Origin: Lachnospiraceae bacterium NC2004 | GTDB taxonomy: Bacteria > Bacillota > Clostridia > Lachnospirales > Lachnospiraceae | Direction: 5' to 3' | DNA: 64,000 nt | Assembly: GCA_000621905.1 (NCBI GenBank) | Contig: JHXB01000013.1 | Location: forward strand, 27,593-91,592 | The notes under the pieces: generated by a model | Database searches by the model: none | The model's input: only the letters and a program-made list of their open reading frames with translations | Told to the model about the DNA's origin: nothing | Part shown: positions 46,235 through 54,846 of the stretch, one piece after another | Numbering within the stretch: position 1 is the first letter of the stretch | Layout: each line of letters begins with the position of its first letter | Made by a program: the position numbers and the translations under genes

Positions 46235-47338
46235 TCAATCTACAGTGAAATCTCTTATTGCCTTTAGTGCCGGAAGCGCGTTGCCCTCATAATCAAACAA
46301 CGCCTGATTAGCCCATTCGTTACCGCCAGGTCCCTTCTCTCCTGTATACTTGAGCGCAGCCTCGGTAGCCCATCCAACATTAGGAACAGGAATCCATCCC
46401 GGCTCCCAATAATAGAAGCCCAAGCCGCCCGGAACCTTAGAAACCCTTGTCATAACATCAATCATGAAGTCTCTCTGACCTTCTTTAGTCATAGGATAAT
46501 CAAGATTCTCTACAAGTTCAGGTCTGGTTGCCATACCTTTCAGTTCATCTGTCGGCTTCTTCTCGTATGAACGGTAGTCTTCCATGGTAAATCCCATAGA
46601 TACTTCGGCGATACATATCTTCTTGCCGTAGCGCTTAGCCATATCGTTCATATTGAATTCAAGCTCGTCTAAACTTCCATGCCAAAAAGGATAATATGAT
46701 AATCCAATTATATCAAAATCTTCTCCTCTTGTCATATAATTATCGAACCAATCCACATACATTTCATTAAAGCCACCGTTGTCGAGATGAATCATAATCG
46801 GCACGTCCTTATCTACTTCTCTTACACCTCTTATACCGGCACTTATATATCTCGCAATATTGTCGTAATTAGGCTTCTTGCCTGTTGGCCACAACAATCC
46901 GTTAGTGACCTCATTGCCAACTTGCACCATTCCGGGAGCAGCATCTTCATCATGAAGACGCTTCATAACCTTAACGGTGTATTTATACACCGCCTCCTCA
47001 AGCTCATCTACGCCTAATCCCCTCCACGCTTTAGGTACATTCTGCTTGCCGGGATCAGCCCAGAAATCACTGTAATGAAGGTCAAGCAGAGTGCTCATAT
47101 TATGCGCCTTAGCTCTTTTCGAGAGTGCCATTACCTTATTGATGTCATTAGTTCCCGCACCATAAGCATTGCCGTCCTCATCATAAGGATCATTCCACAG
47201 CCTTAATCTTACAGAATTACATCCGTTATTCATAAGGATATCAAACAAATCTCCTTCGACACCATCATCATAGTACTTGGCACCATATTGCTTCTGCTCA
47301 ATTAGGGTCGATATATCCATACCTTTTATAAATTCCAT
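46235..47338 (-). CDS. Cytoplasmic GH53 endo-beta-1,4-galactanase
   Basis: 367 residues, a bare GH53 catalytic domain. KGMDIST starts the fold; SVRLRLWNDP, LLDLHYSDFWADPGKQ and PKAW are family motifs; acid/base Glu143 is in QVGNEVTNG and nucleophile Glu245 is in CIAEVSMGF. The start ATG 47338 has AAGGA 7 bases upstream; the longer frame from 47377 has none. There is no signal peptide, unlike nearly all GH53 enzymes and unlike the secreted one at 59902-63222. It should shorten galacto-oligosaccharides after import, before GH42 acts. A strong hairpin directly upstream may tune its expression. Confidence 0.93.
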   Translation of the reverse strand: MEFIKGMDISTLIEQKQYGAKYYDDGVEGDLFDILMNNGCNSVRLRLWNDPYDEDGNAYGAGTNDINKVMALSKRAKAHNMSTLLDLHYSDFWADPGKQNVPKAWRGLGVDELEEAVYKYTVKVMKRLHDEDAAPGMVQVGNEVTNGLLWPTGKKPNYDNIARYISAGIRGVREVDKDVPIMIHLDNGGFNEMYVDWFDNYMTRGEDFDIIGLSYYPFWHGSLDELEFNMNDMAKRYGKKICIAEVSMGFTMEDYRSYEKKPTDELKGMATRPELVENLDYPMTKEGQRDFMIDVMTRVSKVPGGLGFYYWEPGWIPVPNVGWATEAALKYTGEKGPGGNEWANQALFDYEGNALPALKAIRDFTVD

Positions 47339-47353
47339 AATCATATCCTTTCC

Positions 47354-47393
47354 AAAAATGACATAGCACAAATACAATTATGCTATGTCATTT
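47354..47393 (-). terminator. Intra-operon hairpin before the cytoplasmic GH53 gene
   Basis: AAATGACATAGCA (47356-47368) and TGCTATGTCATTT (47381-47393) form a perfect 13-bp stem with a 12-base loop. On the minus strand it is followed by TTTTTGG and then directly by the GH53 ribosome binding site. It looks like a partial terminator or 5' stabiliser inside the operon, since no room remains for a promoter. Confidence 0.7.
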
Positions 47394-47426
47394 AATTATC
47401 GCACTAAAGATGTACCAAATCACAGA

Positions 47427-47639
47427 TTAGTCAAAATCAGTAATCCTGTCGTACATTCTTCTGTACTTAATCCTAATCATTTCATTTTTCTTGAGTACGT
47501 CTTCCTCATCACCGGTGTACTGACACCTTAAGCAATAGTACTCCTTTTTATCTTTATCGTAGAACATATCAATATCGAGATCCCTCATAAAACACATAGG
47601 GCATCTGTAGTTTAATTTGCCTTTTCCAGATTGAGCCAT
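47427..47639 (-). CDS. Small zinc-ribbon protein
   Basis: 70 residues with two CxxC knuckles (YRCPMCFM and YYCLRCQYTG, about residues 12-41) and a basic, helical end (IRIKYRRMYDRITDFD). Its ribosome binding site (AAGGAGG) and start lie inside the end of the 613-residue gene, which it overlaps by 28 bp, so the two are translationally linked. The family is not recognised. It might bind nucleic acid or stabilise the neighbouring protein. It is intact and short, easily missed in automated calls. Confidence 0.75.
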   Translation of the reverse strand: MAQSGKGKLNYRCPMCFMRDLDIDMFYDKDKKEYYCLRCQYTGDEEDVLKKNEMIRIKYRRMYDRITDFD

Positions 47640-49453
47640 GTCGTAACTACCTCCTTGTCTTTAATATTCTTCTTAAATCCCAATTTAAACATCGGAGAAA
47701 ATGCATAGCCCTCCTCAAAGTAAGAAGTACCATTATCAGAATCTGTGGTAAGAGAAACCTTGGTCTCAATTGCAGGGATAATTGCAGCTGCTTCTTTGCC
47801 GTTCTCTACTACCTCGTCCCTACATTTGTACTCATAGCTTAAACTCTTGCTCTCAGACTCTGAAGAAGTTGACAACGTAATTCCGGTCATATCTTCAGGA
47901 TATTCTGTAGTTCCGTAACATGCAACAATATACTCATTAAGAGTAACTAAAGCATCCGGATTAGACATCTTAAGAATCTCTCTCTCGAATCGAATCTTAG
48001 AAGAACCTTCCTCGAATACAATCTTAGTCTGAATAGTAACAGTCAAGTCGCTAAACTCGATATCTACAGGATCAAGCGTAAGTATTCTCTCATTACCTTC
48101 CTGTGAAAATGTTGCATGAGTTCGACATAAGCAGAGATCAACCTCTTCTCCCTTATATGAAACCTTGGCAGATCTTACAGTTCCTTCACCGGCATAATGT
48201 GTAAAATATCCTGCTCTGTATTTCTCTTGAATAAGGAAAGGATACGACGCATCCTGAACGTGCTTGGTGCCGATTCCGACTTCCCATTTAAGCTTAGCTG
48301 CGTATGGTCTTAAGTCAACAATCGCACCACCCTGATCCATGTTAACACAAGCTCTCATATACGGATCTACATACCAGAATAACTGCTTATCGGAACCGTA
48401 TAGAATGTCCTTCCAAAGAGCACACTCAGGCTCCTCGTAACCCTTGTTCTCGCGATAGAAATCAGCGAATTCTGCCATAGTCATGTCAATCAGTTCGCCT
48501 TTTTTCTTAAGCTCACCATAGTAGGCCATTCCATCCTCATATGACTTCTTAAGAAGCTCATACGGTTGCTCCCAACGTCCCATCTTGTTAAGCCAGCCCG
48601 GTCCTACAAACATCATATTATATGAGTATCCGTTGTTAAACTTGGCAAGATGTCTGTACTGGTCTATAAGGTTATAAAGATAAGGATACTCCCATGTTTT
48701 GGTATCGTAAATCATACCTCTTAACACATTCTGAGGATGTGTTCCGAAGTTAGAACCATTACCGTCATAGCATGCAAGTAAGTCTCTTGACAAATGAGGA
48801 ATAGCCACTATACCACTGTCCTCGTCTTCATTTGCCGCAGGAGCGTGTGTGTTCTGCTTAGAAGGAATCCATGGATTCCACGGACCACCGTCAAAGAGAG
48901 TATACCACGAGTTATTACATGTGTGGTAAGCCTTAGGGCCTTCCTCCCAGCATGTTGCAACCGCACATTTGACAGATGGGTATTTCTCTTTAATATAGTT
49001 GGTCAATTCTGCATCCATGTAATAAGAGCCTGTAGATTCTGGGTAAAAACCGAATATATCATGAAATTTATTAAATACATCATCTACAATGCTCTTCTTG
49101 TCCTCCATAGAGAACATCCAGATGCAGAAATCCTTGGTCTTATATTTCTCTCTAAATTCCTCACAAGGAAGTCCAAGTAAAGACAGAGCAATCTCATCTC
49201 CGTACTTCTCATGATCTGCCTTGGCAAGCTCGCAGGCTTCCTCGTTAAAGAGACTTGCATATGTCATCTGAATAGTGCATTTAAGTCCATTCTTGTGAGC
49301 GGTCTCCTGCTGGAACTTGAATATGTCTAACGACTCGGTCAGAAGGGACTCTCTTCCGATGTCCTCTTCCTTGCCTTGACCGGTTACCTTCTCTGCGTAC
49401 TCAGGAACCATCTCAGGGCGATGTATTATATTTACAACAAATGTATTATCCAC
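47612..49453 (-). CDS. Unrecognised 613-aa protein in galactan operon, possible new glycan-active enzyme
   Basis: I cannot assign a family with confidence. There is no signal peptide, so it is cytoplasmic. Residues about 1-390 look like an alpha/beta barrel, loosely of the NodB/GH57-like kind (HRPEMVPEY at 11; KCTIQMTYASLF at 58; YPESTGSYYMDAEL at 137; AVATCWEEGPKAYHTC at 164). It is rich in Trp, Asp and Gly around FDGGPWNPWIPSKQNTHAP (187-205), a typical sugar-binding surface. Residues about 400-610 look like a beta sandwich. GTG 49453 has AAGGAG 8 bases upstream. The gene lies between the permease genes and the cytoplasmic GH53, so it probably acts on imported galactan oligosaccharides, as hydrolase, phosphorylase or side-chain remover. 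That role is inference. Confidence 0.72.
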   Translation of the reverse strand: MDNTFVVNIIHRPEMVPEYAEKVTGQGKEEDIGRESLLTESLDIFKFQQETAHKNGLKCTIQMTYASLFNEEACELAKADHEKYGDEIALSLLGLPCEEFREKYKTKDFCIWMFSMEDKKSIVDDVFNKFHDIFGFYPESTGSYYMDAELTNYIKEKYPSVKCAVATCWEEGPKAYHTCNNSWYTLFDGGPWNPWIPSKQNTHAPAANEDEDSGIVAIPHLSRDLLACYDGNGSNFGTHPQNVLRGMIYDTKTWEYPYLYNLIDQYRHLAKFNNGYSYNMMFVGPGWLNKMGRWEQPYELLKKSYEDGMAYYGELKKKGELIDMTMAEFADFYRENKGYEEPECALWKDILYGSDKQLFWYVDPYMRACVNMDQGGAIVDLRPYAAKLKWEVGIGTKHVQDASYPFLIQEKYRAGYFTHYAGEGTVRSAKVSYKGEEVDLCLCRTHATFSQEGNERILTLDPVDIEFSDLTVTIQTKIVFEEGSSKIRFEREILKMSNPDALVTLNEYIVACYGTTEYPEDMTGITLSTSSESESKSLSYEYKCRDEVVENGKEAAAIIPAIETKVSLTTDSDNGTSYFEEGYAFSPMFKLGFKKNIKDKEVVTTWLNLEKAN

Positions 49454-49478
49454 TTTTTATTCTCCTTTATTAATCGAT

Positions 49479-50330
49479 TTATCCCTTGACTGCTCCTGAG
49501 GTTACACCCTCCACGTAGTACTTCTGCATTATGATGAAGAGGATAGATATAGGAATTGATACCACAAATCCACCAGCACAGAATATTGCAAAGTACTCAT
49601 TGACAAGCGAACGGTCAAGCATGTTATATAATCCTATCGCTACCGTGTAATCCTTAGAAACACCTGAGTTAAGCATAAGCTTAGCGAATACGAAATCGCC
49701 CCAAGGAATAAGGAAAGAACTGATTATCTGATAGACTATAATAGGCTTACATATAGGCATTACTACCTTGGTAAATATCTTAAATTCACTTGCTCCTTCA
49801 AGCTTAGCTGCCTCTCTTAAGGACACCGGAATCGTATCCATGAATCCCTTTACTATCAGGAATCCCAGACCCGAACCTGCTGAATAAACTATAATCATTC
49901 CAAGGTGAGAGTTGGTAAGTCCGATAGACTTTAATACGAAGTAAACAGCTATCATTGAAAGAACACCCGGGAACATGTTGAGAATCAAAGAGAAGCTCAT
50001 TAATTCTTTTCTTCCTCTAAACCTCATACAACTGAATGCATAACTTACCATAAGCACGAACAGCGTGGAAATGATGCAGGTAAAGATTGAGATTATTAAT
50101 GTGTTCTTGAACCATGTTCCGTATTGAACTACTGAATCAGGCTTTGTAAGAAGAGTTACAAAGTTATTGATCGTCCAGCTCTGTGGAAAGAAGTGAGTCT
50201 TGTTAACTCCCGAATATCCACTAAATGCCGTTACTACAAGCCAGAGAATTGGAACGAGCCAGATTACAACCAAAATTGCCAACAATAAATGTCTTAAAAA
50301 TGCTATAGATTTTTTCTTGAATTTTATCAT
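49479..50330 (-). CDS. ganQ: ABC sugar transporter permease, MalG/GanQ type
   Basis: 283 residues with six membrane helices and the binding-protein-dependent transport loop EAAKLEGASEFKIFTKVVMP (EAAxxDG-like, about residues 185-204). The C-terminus VEGVTSGAVKG is the classic MalG ending. It forms the channel with the upstream MalF-type subunit and overlaps its end by 4 bp. The name is by analogy with the B. subtilis galactan locus. No ATPase gene is nearby, so a shared MsmX/UgpC-type ATPase is expected. Confidence 0.9.
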   Translation of the reverse strand: MIKFKKKSIAFLRHLLLAILVVIWLVPILWLVVTAFSGYSGVNKTHFFPQSWTINNFVTLLTKPDSVVQYGTWFKNTLIISIFTCIISTLFVLMVSYAFSCMRFRGRKELMSFSLILNMFPGVLSMIAVYFVLKSIGLTNSHLGMIIVYSAGSGLGFLIVKGFMDTIPVSLREAAKLEGASEFKIFTKVVMPICKPIIVYQIISSFLIPWGDFVFAKLMLNSGVSKDYTVAIGLYNMLDRSLVNEYFAIFCAGGFVVSIPISILFIIMQKYYVEGVTSGAVKG

Positions 50331-51811
50331 TGAAACTGCTCCTCTCTGTCTCCTGACATTAATTTACTGAATGATATAAGTGTAAATACTGCACAGATTA
50401 TGAATACGATAATACCGATAACTGATGCCATCTTGTAGTTGTAGTATTCGTTGGTCAATCTGAACAACCATGTCACAAGCAAGTCAACTTCCTTACCGTT
50501 AGCATTTGCCATAGCCTGATCCGGAGTGATGTAAGAGTTGTTTGTGAGCAGATAGATTACATTAAAATTGTTGATGTTCTTAACAAAATCTGTTATAAGT
50601 GCAGGACCTTGGATAAACAATACATAAGGCATTGTTATGTGAACAAAAGCCTGAAAATTGGTTGCACCGTCTATCTTAGCTGCCTCTATCTGATCTGTAG
50701 GAATGTTCATTAATACACCGGTTGCAATAAGCATCTGGTATGGAACACCTACCCAGATATTAATCATAATTATCATAAATTTAGCCCAGTGCTCTGATGA
50801 AAGAAATGGTATGTAATTAAGATGCTCGTTAACCAAGCCGATATTCTTCAGCGCGTCTACAATTCCTAAATTACCAAGCACGGAGTTGACTATTCCTGAA
50901 TCGTCAAAGAAGTATCTTACCAAGAGCAAAGTGACGAACTGTGGAACGGCTATAGCTACTATGAATAATGTTCTCCACATTTTCTTGAACTTGACACCCT
51001 TGACATTGATAAGCATTGCAAGAAGTATCCCAAGGAAAAATGTCGTAACTGTTGCAAGCACTGCCCAGAGAAGAGTCCAGCCCAAGATCTTACCAAATGC
51101 GTAACTGAATGATGATGTTACGGTGTTGGTGAACAGACTCTTAAAGTTAGCCAATCCTACCCAGGTAAACAGTGCGTTAGGTGGCATATGATTCTGGTCA
51201 TAATTGGTAAATGCTATTGCTATAAGAACCAAAATCGGAATAATGTTCATCAGGATTACTCCAACCGTCGGCAAGAACAACAGCGTAATGTGAAACTTGT
51301 CATTTACAAGTGTCTTAATATCTTCCCAGAAATTATTAATATGTGGTTTGTTAATTGAATCAGGCAGCTGATCAATAAGCTGAAGTCTATATACTGCCTT
51401 TATGTTGGCGATCCAGAAAAGAATAAATACAACCACAAAGAACAGTGATACTATTGACCCGAGCAATATAGTAAACGAATTGTCATAATCGTTAACCGTG
51501 GTCTGTAAAGTAGCAGGATCTAATATTTTCTCGAATTTAACTGTACCTAACGTACCAAAATCTTTAAGACTCGGGAGTGCAAAGACAACAAATAACACAA
51601 TTGATAATGCCTCAAACAGCGTTAACAGAATACCTTTAATAATCTGCTTATGAGCCGTATATCCCGCTCCCATAAAGAGCATTGAAAGCTTAACAGACCA
51701 ATCGCCCTTGGATATAGCTTCACCCAATTCCTTAAAATAAGTCTTAAATCCTGATTCTTTTTTATTTTCTTTTATAGATTCTTTTTTAGTTGGAGTATTC
51801 TTTTTGCTCAT
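50327..51811 (-). CDS. ganP: ABC sugar transporter permease, MalF/GanP type
   Basis: 494 residues, about 75 longer than B. subtilis GanP owing to a charged N-terminal tail (TKKESIKENKKESGFK) and an extra N-terminal segment. Around eight membrane helices. The transport loop is IEAAKIDGATNFQAFVHITMP. Residues about 70-125 contain a pair of membrane helices around a short outside loop (TLQTTVNDYDN), common in maltodextrin-type MalF. It is co-transcribed with the binding protein gene, from which a hairpin separates it. Confidence 0.92.
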   Translation of the reverse strand: MSKKNTPTKKESIKENKKESGFKTYFKELGEAISKGDWSVKLSMLFMGAGYTAHKQIIKGILLTLFEALSIVLFVVFALPSLKDFGTLGTVKFEKILDPATLQTTVNDYDNSFTILLGSIVSLFFVVVFILFWIANIKAVYRLQLIDQLPDSINKPHINNFWEDIKTLVNDKFHITLLFLPTVGVILMNIIPILVLIAIAFTNYDQNHMPPNALFTWVGLANFKSLFTNTVTSSFSYAFGKILGWTLLWAVLATVTTFFLGILLAMLINVKGVKFKKMWRTLFIVAIAVPQFVTLLLVRYFFDDSGIVNSVLGNLGIVDALKNIGLVNEHLNYIPFLSSEHWAKFMIIMINIWVGVPYQMLIATGVLMNIPTDQIEAAKIDGATNFQAFVHITMPYVLFIQGPALITDFVKNINNFNVIYLLTNNSYITPDQAMANANGKEVDLLVTWLFRLTNEYYNYKMASVIGIIVFIICAVFTLISFSKLMSGDREEQFQ

Positions 51812-51857
51812 ATCTTTCTCCTTAAGAAATCAATCCAATTGTTATATTGGTAACAAA

Positions 51858-51892
51858 GGACCGGGAAGTATACTTAAACTACTGCCCGGCCC
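51858..51892 (-). terminator. Intergenic hairpin between ganS and ganP
   Basis: GGACCGGGAAGT and ACTGCCCGGCCC pair with two mismatches around TATACTTAAAC. There is no U run. Such hairpins after a binding-protein gene usually protect its mRNA or lower downstream expression. Confidence 0.65.
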
Positions 51893-51961
51893 AATGATTC
51901 ATTATCTTTAACACGCCAAGCCCATAATCAATATTTAGGCTTTTATTGTATTAATTCATTG

Positions 51962-53263
51962 TTATTGAACGGCTGCTGTAATACCCTCAACCGCATTGTC
52001 AAGTAACTTCTGAAGATCAGTTCCGTCAGGATTGCCTGTGATCAATGTAAGTCCAAGAGTGTTAGCAGGATCCCAGTAGTTACCGCCTACACGCTGTGGT
52101 GATGCGAACTCTGCCTGTGCTGCAAGTGCTGCAATTGCAGGTGAAGCCTGTACATCAGCAGACTGAGAAGCTTCCTCGTTAGCTGGTCCAAGACCTCTTG
52201 CATTAAATCTTGCAATCTGATTCTCCTTGTTGGTAAGGTACTCAGCTAAAATCATGCTCCAACCAACGAACTGTGAATGAGGGTTAACACCAATCATCTT
52301 GTATCCTGAGAATGATGACATCTGTACCTGCTTGCCACCACATGTAAATGTAGGAAGCTTGCATGCTGCCATATTGTCGCCCCATGCTTCCTTGATAGCA
52401 TCTGAGTTCCATACACCTGAAACTGCTGCAGCGAACTTGCCGTCTTTAATACCGGTTACAATATCTGCATCCTCTTTAACGCTTTCAAATCCCTTGTTCT
52501 TACCAAGATCAATGATTGCCTGAGCAACATCTGTTGCGCCTTCTGCGTTCCATGTACAATTGTTGGTTACACCATCTTCATTAAGTGTTACATCATATCC
52601 GGCACCCTTGAAGAATGAGTAGTTGTACCATGCATCTGAAACTATCATAGCTACCTTCTTGCCTGCTTTATCAGCTGTTGCTGTCATAGCATCAAGCGAC
52701 TCAACGTCTGACTCTGATAAAACTGACTTATCATAGTACATGAAATATCCGTTATCAGCTGTCATTGGGTATGCATAAAGCTTACCGTCGATTGTAGCTG
52801 CCTCAACAGAACCTGCGAGGTTCTCGTTCTTAACATCGTAAGTATATGTGTTAGCTACTTCCTGAAGAGCTCCACCGTTAACGAGCTCAAGTATCTGATC
52901 ATCTGCAAATGCGTATACATCCGGAGCTGCCTCAACGTCTGCAAGTACATCATCCTTAGCATCTGCTTCAGACTTAGCACCTAATGTAATGTCAAATGTT
53001 ACATCAGGGTAAAGAGCCTTAAAGCTGTCGATTAATCCTTGAGTGAACTCCTGATCTTCCTCTGAAGCCCAAACTGTAAGTTTAACTGTTCCCTCGGTTG
53101 CCTTGATAAGGTTAGCAACAGGATCTTCGGCTGAAGCACCGTCCTCTGCTGCTGATGAATCTTTCGCTCCTGAATCAGCAGGTGCTGATGTTTCTTTGTT
53201 ACCACAACCTGCCATAGCAAAAACCATGGTGAGTGTAAGTATCATCGCTAATAGTTTCTTCAT
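51962..53263 (-). CDS. ganS: Extracellular solute-binding lipoprotein (galacto-oligosaccharide)
   Basis: 433 residues. A lipoprotein signal peptide (KKLLAMILTLTMVFAMAGC, lipid Cys20) is followed by an Ala/Ser/Asp-rich linker (SAPADSGAKDSSAAEDGAS). The mature family 1 solute-binding fold begins VKLTVWASEEDQEF and continues with PDVYAFADDQILELV, all typical of maltodextrin/galactan binding proteins. It delivers sugar to the GanPQ-type permeases. The substrate is inferred from the GH53/GH42/gal context. It is the first gene of the operon; an operator for the LacI-type regulator overlaps its start site. Confidence 0.93.
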   Translation of the reverse strand: MKKLLAMILTLTMVFAMAGCGNKETSAPADSGAKDSSAAEDGASAEDPVANLIKATEGTVKLTVWASEEDQEFTQGLIDSFKALYPDVTFDITLGAKSEADAKDDVLADVEAAPDVYAFADDQILELVNGGALQEVANTYTYDVKNENLAGSVEAATIDGKLYAYPMTADNGYFMYYDKSVLSESDVESLDAMTATADKAGKKVAMIVSDAWYNYSFFKGAGYDVTLNEDGVTNNCTWNAEGATDVAQAIIDLGKNKGFESVKEDADIVTGIKDGKFAAAVSGVWNSDAIKEAWGDNMAACKLPTFTCGGKQVQMSSFSGYKMIGVNPHSQFVGWSMILAEYLTNKENQIARFNARGLGPANEEASQSADVQASPAIAALAAQAEFASPQRVGGNYWDPANTLGLTLITGNPDGTDLQKLLDNAVEGITAAVQ

Positions 53264-53390
53264 AATGTTTCGTCCTCCTTTTAGAACAATGTGAATTAAT
53301 AGAAATATAGTGATATGTTGACAACGACCGCCAGCTTATATCACCCTTCAGTGCCTTTGTTGCTCAGTTAAGTGATTCGTTTTCTCCTAC

Positions 53391-53446
53391 TGCGCAATCG
53401 GTTGTCCTTATGTTGTAAATATATCACAACAATTTTTTGATGTCAA
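53391..53446 (-). promoter_or_regulatory. ganS promoter and LacI-type operator
   Basis: Minus strand: TTGACA (53441-53446), 17 bp, TATATT (53418-53423). The operator TGCGCAATCGGTTGTC (53391-53406, + strand) lies about 5-20 bases past the start site, a position that blocks transcription. It matches the sites at 54673 and 63281. Confidence 0.85.
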
Positions 53447-53529
53447 CACAAAAATTATTAATTTTTACAAATGTTTTGAAAACCCTTATTCTTCCTATTG
53501 TGCGCTATATACAATACCACTTCCTATTA

Positions 53530-53577
53530 CACAAAAAAAGATGGCAATATGTTAGGAGGGTACATTGCCATCTTTTG
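53530..53577 (-). terminator. Terminator of the LacI regulator gene
   Basis: AAGATGGCAAT (53539-53549) and ATTGCCATCTT (53565-53575), perfect 11-bp stem, followed on the minus strand by TTTTTTTG. Confidence 0.88.
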
Positions 53578-53616
53578 TTAGTATATATTATGGGTCTTTG
53601 TGAACTATTGTAAATT

Positions 53617-54627
53617 CTACTGAGTTGAAGACTTTAGCTGGACTTCATATGAAAGCATAACCTTCTGTTCAACCTCAATTCCATTCAAAATATCGAACAA
53701 TGTCTTACAAGCATTGATTCCAAGCTCCTTAGGATCATACTGAAGAGCAGTTATTGTAGGCTGATTGTTGGATAACAACTCGCTGTTATAGAACGATGCT
53801 ATCTTGATATCTTCAGGAATACTTATCTCGTCACGCTTAAGCTTCGCAATTGTTGCGCTACATATTCCGTCATCCATACACATCAGACACTCAGCGCCAT
53901 TTCTTAAAGCTGTATCAGTAGCTCTCTCAACATCCTCGTCAGAGAGACAATTCATAAATATATCATCATCAGTTATATCTATCTTCTGTTCCTTAAGGGC
54001 ATGCAAAAAGCCCTCTCTTCTCGTACGATTGACAACATGGTTAGAGTCGCCGCCTATAAGAGCGAACCTCTTAATACCTTTCATAATAAGTATAGATGTA
54101 AGCTCGTTACACGCCTTAAAATGGTCGTTATCAATCTGTACAACATCTTTATAATCTGTCGAACCTATAGCAACAAAAGGAACCTTACTTTCGATTAAGT
54201 ACGGGATGCTTTCGTCGTTGATCAACGTTCTTCCTAAGATAACTCCATCAACCTTATGATTGCTTACTATTCTCTTCAAATGTGAGATGTTGTCATCATA
54301 TACAACTCCCATCAATATATCGTAATTCTCTGCAGATGCGGCATCGACAACTCCCGCCATACATCTCTGGAAGAAAGGAAGTGCTGTCATCGAAGAATCT
54401 CCCGGTGCCACCCAACATATATTGTAGGTCTTGGATTCTGATAGTCCTTTGGCAATAGGATTAGGCTTATAGTTATGTTCCTTGATATACGAAAGAACTC
54501 TCTCTCTCGTCTCCTTGCCTATCCTTCCCTTGCCGGAGATTGCTCTTGACACTGTCGACTTGGATATTCCTAATGCATTGGCGACATCTTCTATCGTAAC
54601 CTTATCTTCAATATACTCATTACCCAT
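53617..54627 (-). CDS. LacI-family regulator of the galactan locus
   Basis: 336 residues. The helix-turn-helix is VTIEDVANALGISKSTVSRA (about 8-27) followed by the hinge region NYKPNPIAKGL, then a full sugar-binding domain (ICWVAPGDSS; VDGVILGRTLI; IASFYNSELL). It should repress in the absence of inducer. The operator TGCGCAAGCGGTTGCTTA lies just past its own promoter, so it represses itself. Related sites precede ganS and the secreted GH53. The inducer is probably galactose or a galacto-oligosaccharide, by inference. The gene is divergent from GH42-galK-galT. Confidence 0.94.
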   Translation of the reverse strand: MGNEYIEDKVTIEDVANALGISKSTVSRAISGKGRIGKETRERVLSYIKEHNYKPNPIAKGLSESKTYNICWVAPGDSSMTALPFFQRCMAGVVDAASAENYDILMGVVYDDNISHLKRIVSNHKVDGVILGRTLINDESIPYLIESKVPFVAIGSTDYKDVVQIDNDHFKACNELTSILIMKGIKRFALIGGDSNHVVNRTRREGFLHALKEQKIDITDDDIFMNCLSDEDVERATDTALRNGAECLMCMDDGICSATIAKLKRDEISIPEDIKIASFYNSELLSNNQPTITALQYDPKELGINACKTLFDILNGIEVEQKVMLSYEVQLKSSTQ

Positions 54628-54672
54628 ATCATCATTCGCTCCTTGACATCGAGTTATAACTGTGCTACACTA

Positions 54673-54727
54673 TGCGCAAGCGGTTGCTTACAGGTATGAG
54701 ATTACCATTTTATTCAGTGTTTGTCAA
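54673..54727 (-). promoter_or_regulatory. Promoter and operator of the LacI regulator gene
   Basis: Minus strand: TTGACA (54722-54727), 17 bp, TAATCT (54699-54704). The operator TGCGCAAGCGGTTGCTTA (54673-54690) is immediately downstream. Confidence 0.82.
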
Positions 54728-54768
54728 GGGTTTTCTTACTTTTATTTTAAAAGCACCTACACGCTACT

Positions 54769-54786
54769 GTAAGCATTTGCGCAACA
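54769..54786 (+). promoter_or_regulatory. Degenerate operator-like site before GH42
   Basis: TAAGCATTTGCGCAACAA contains the half-site TTGCGCAA and the TAAGCA end seen at 54673-54690, but lacks 3 central bases including CG. It may be a weak or alternative operator. A TTGATATATATCAA palindrome follows at 54804-54817. The -10/-35 for GH42 is not clear. Confidence 0.4.
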
Positions 54787-54846
54787 AATATTATAAGCAA
54801 TACTTGATATATATCAAATATGTGCGATAATTAATAGGAGGACGCC

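Noticed and set aside
53391..54690. CcpA cre sites
   Set aside because: The sites share a central CG with cre, but the extended TGCGCAA arms and their link to a local LacI gene fit a specific operator better.
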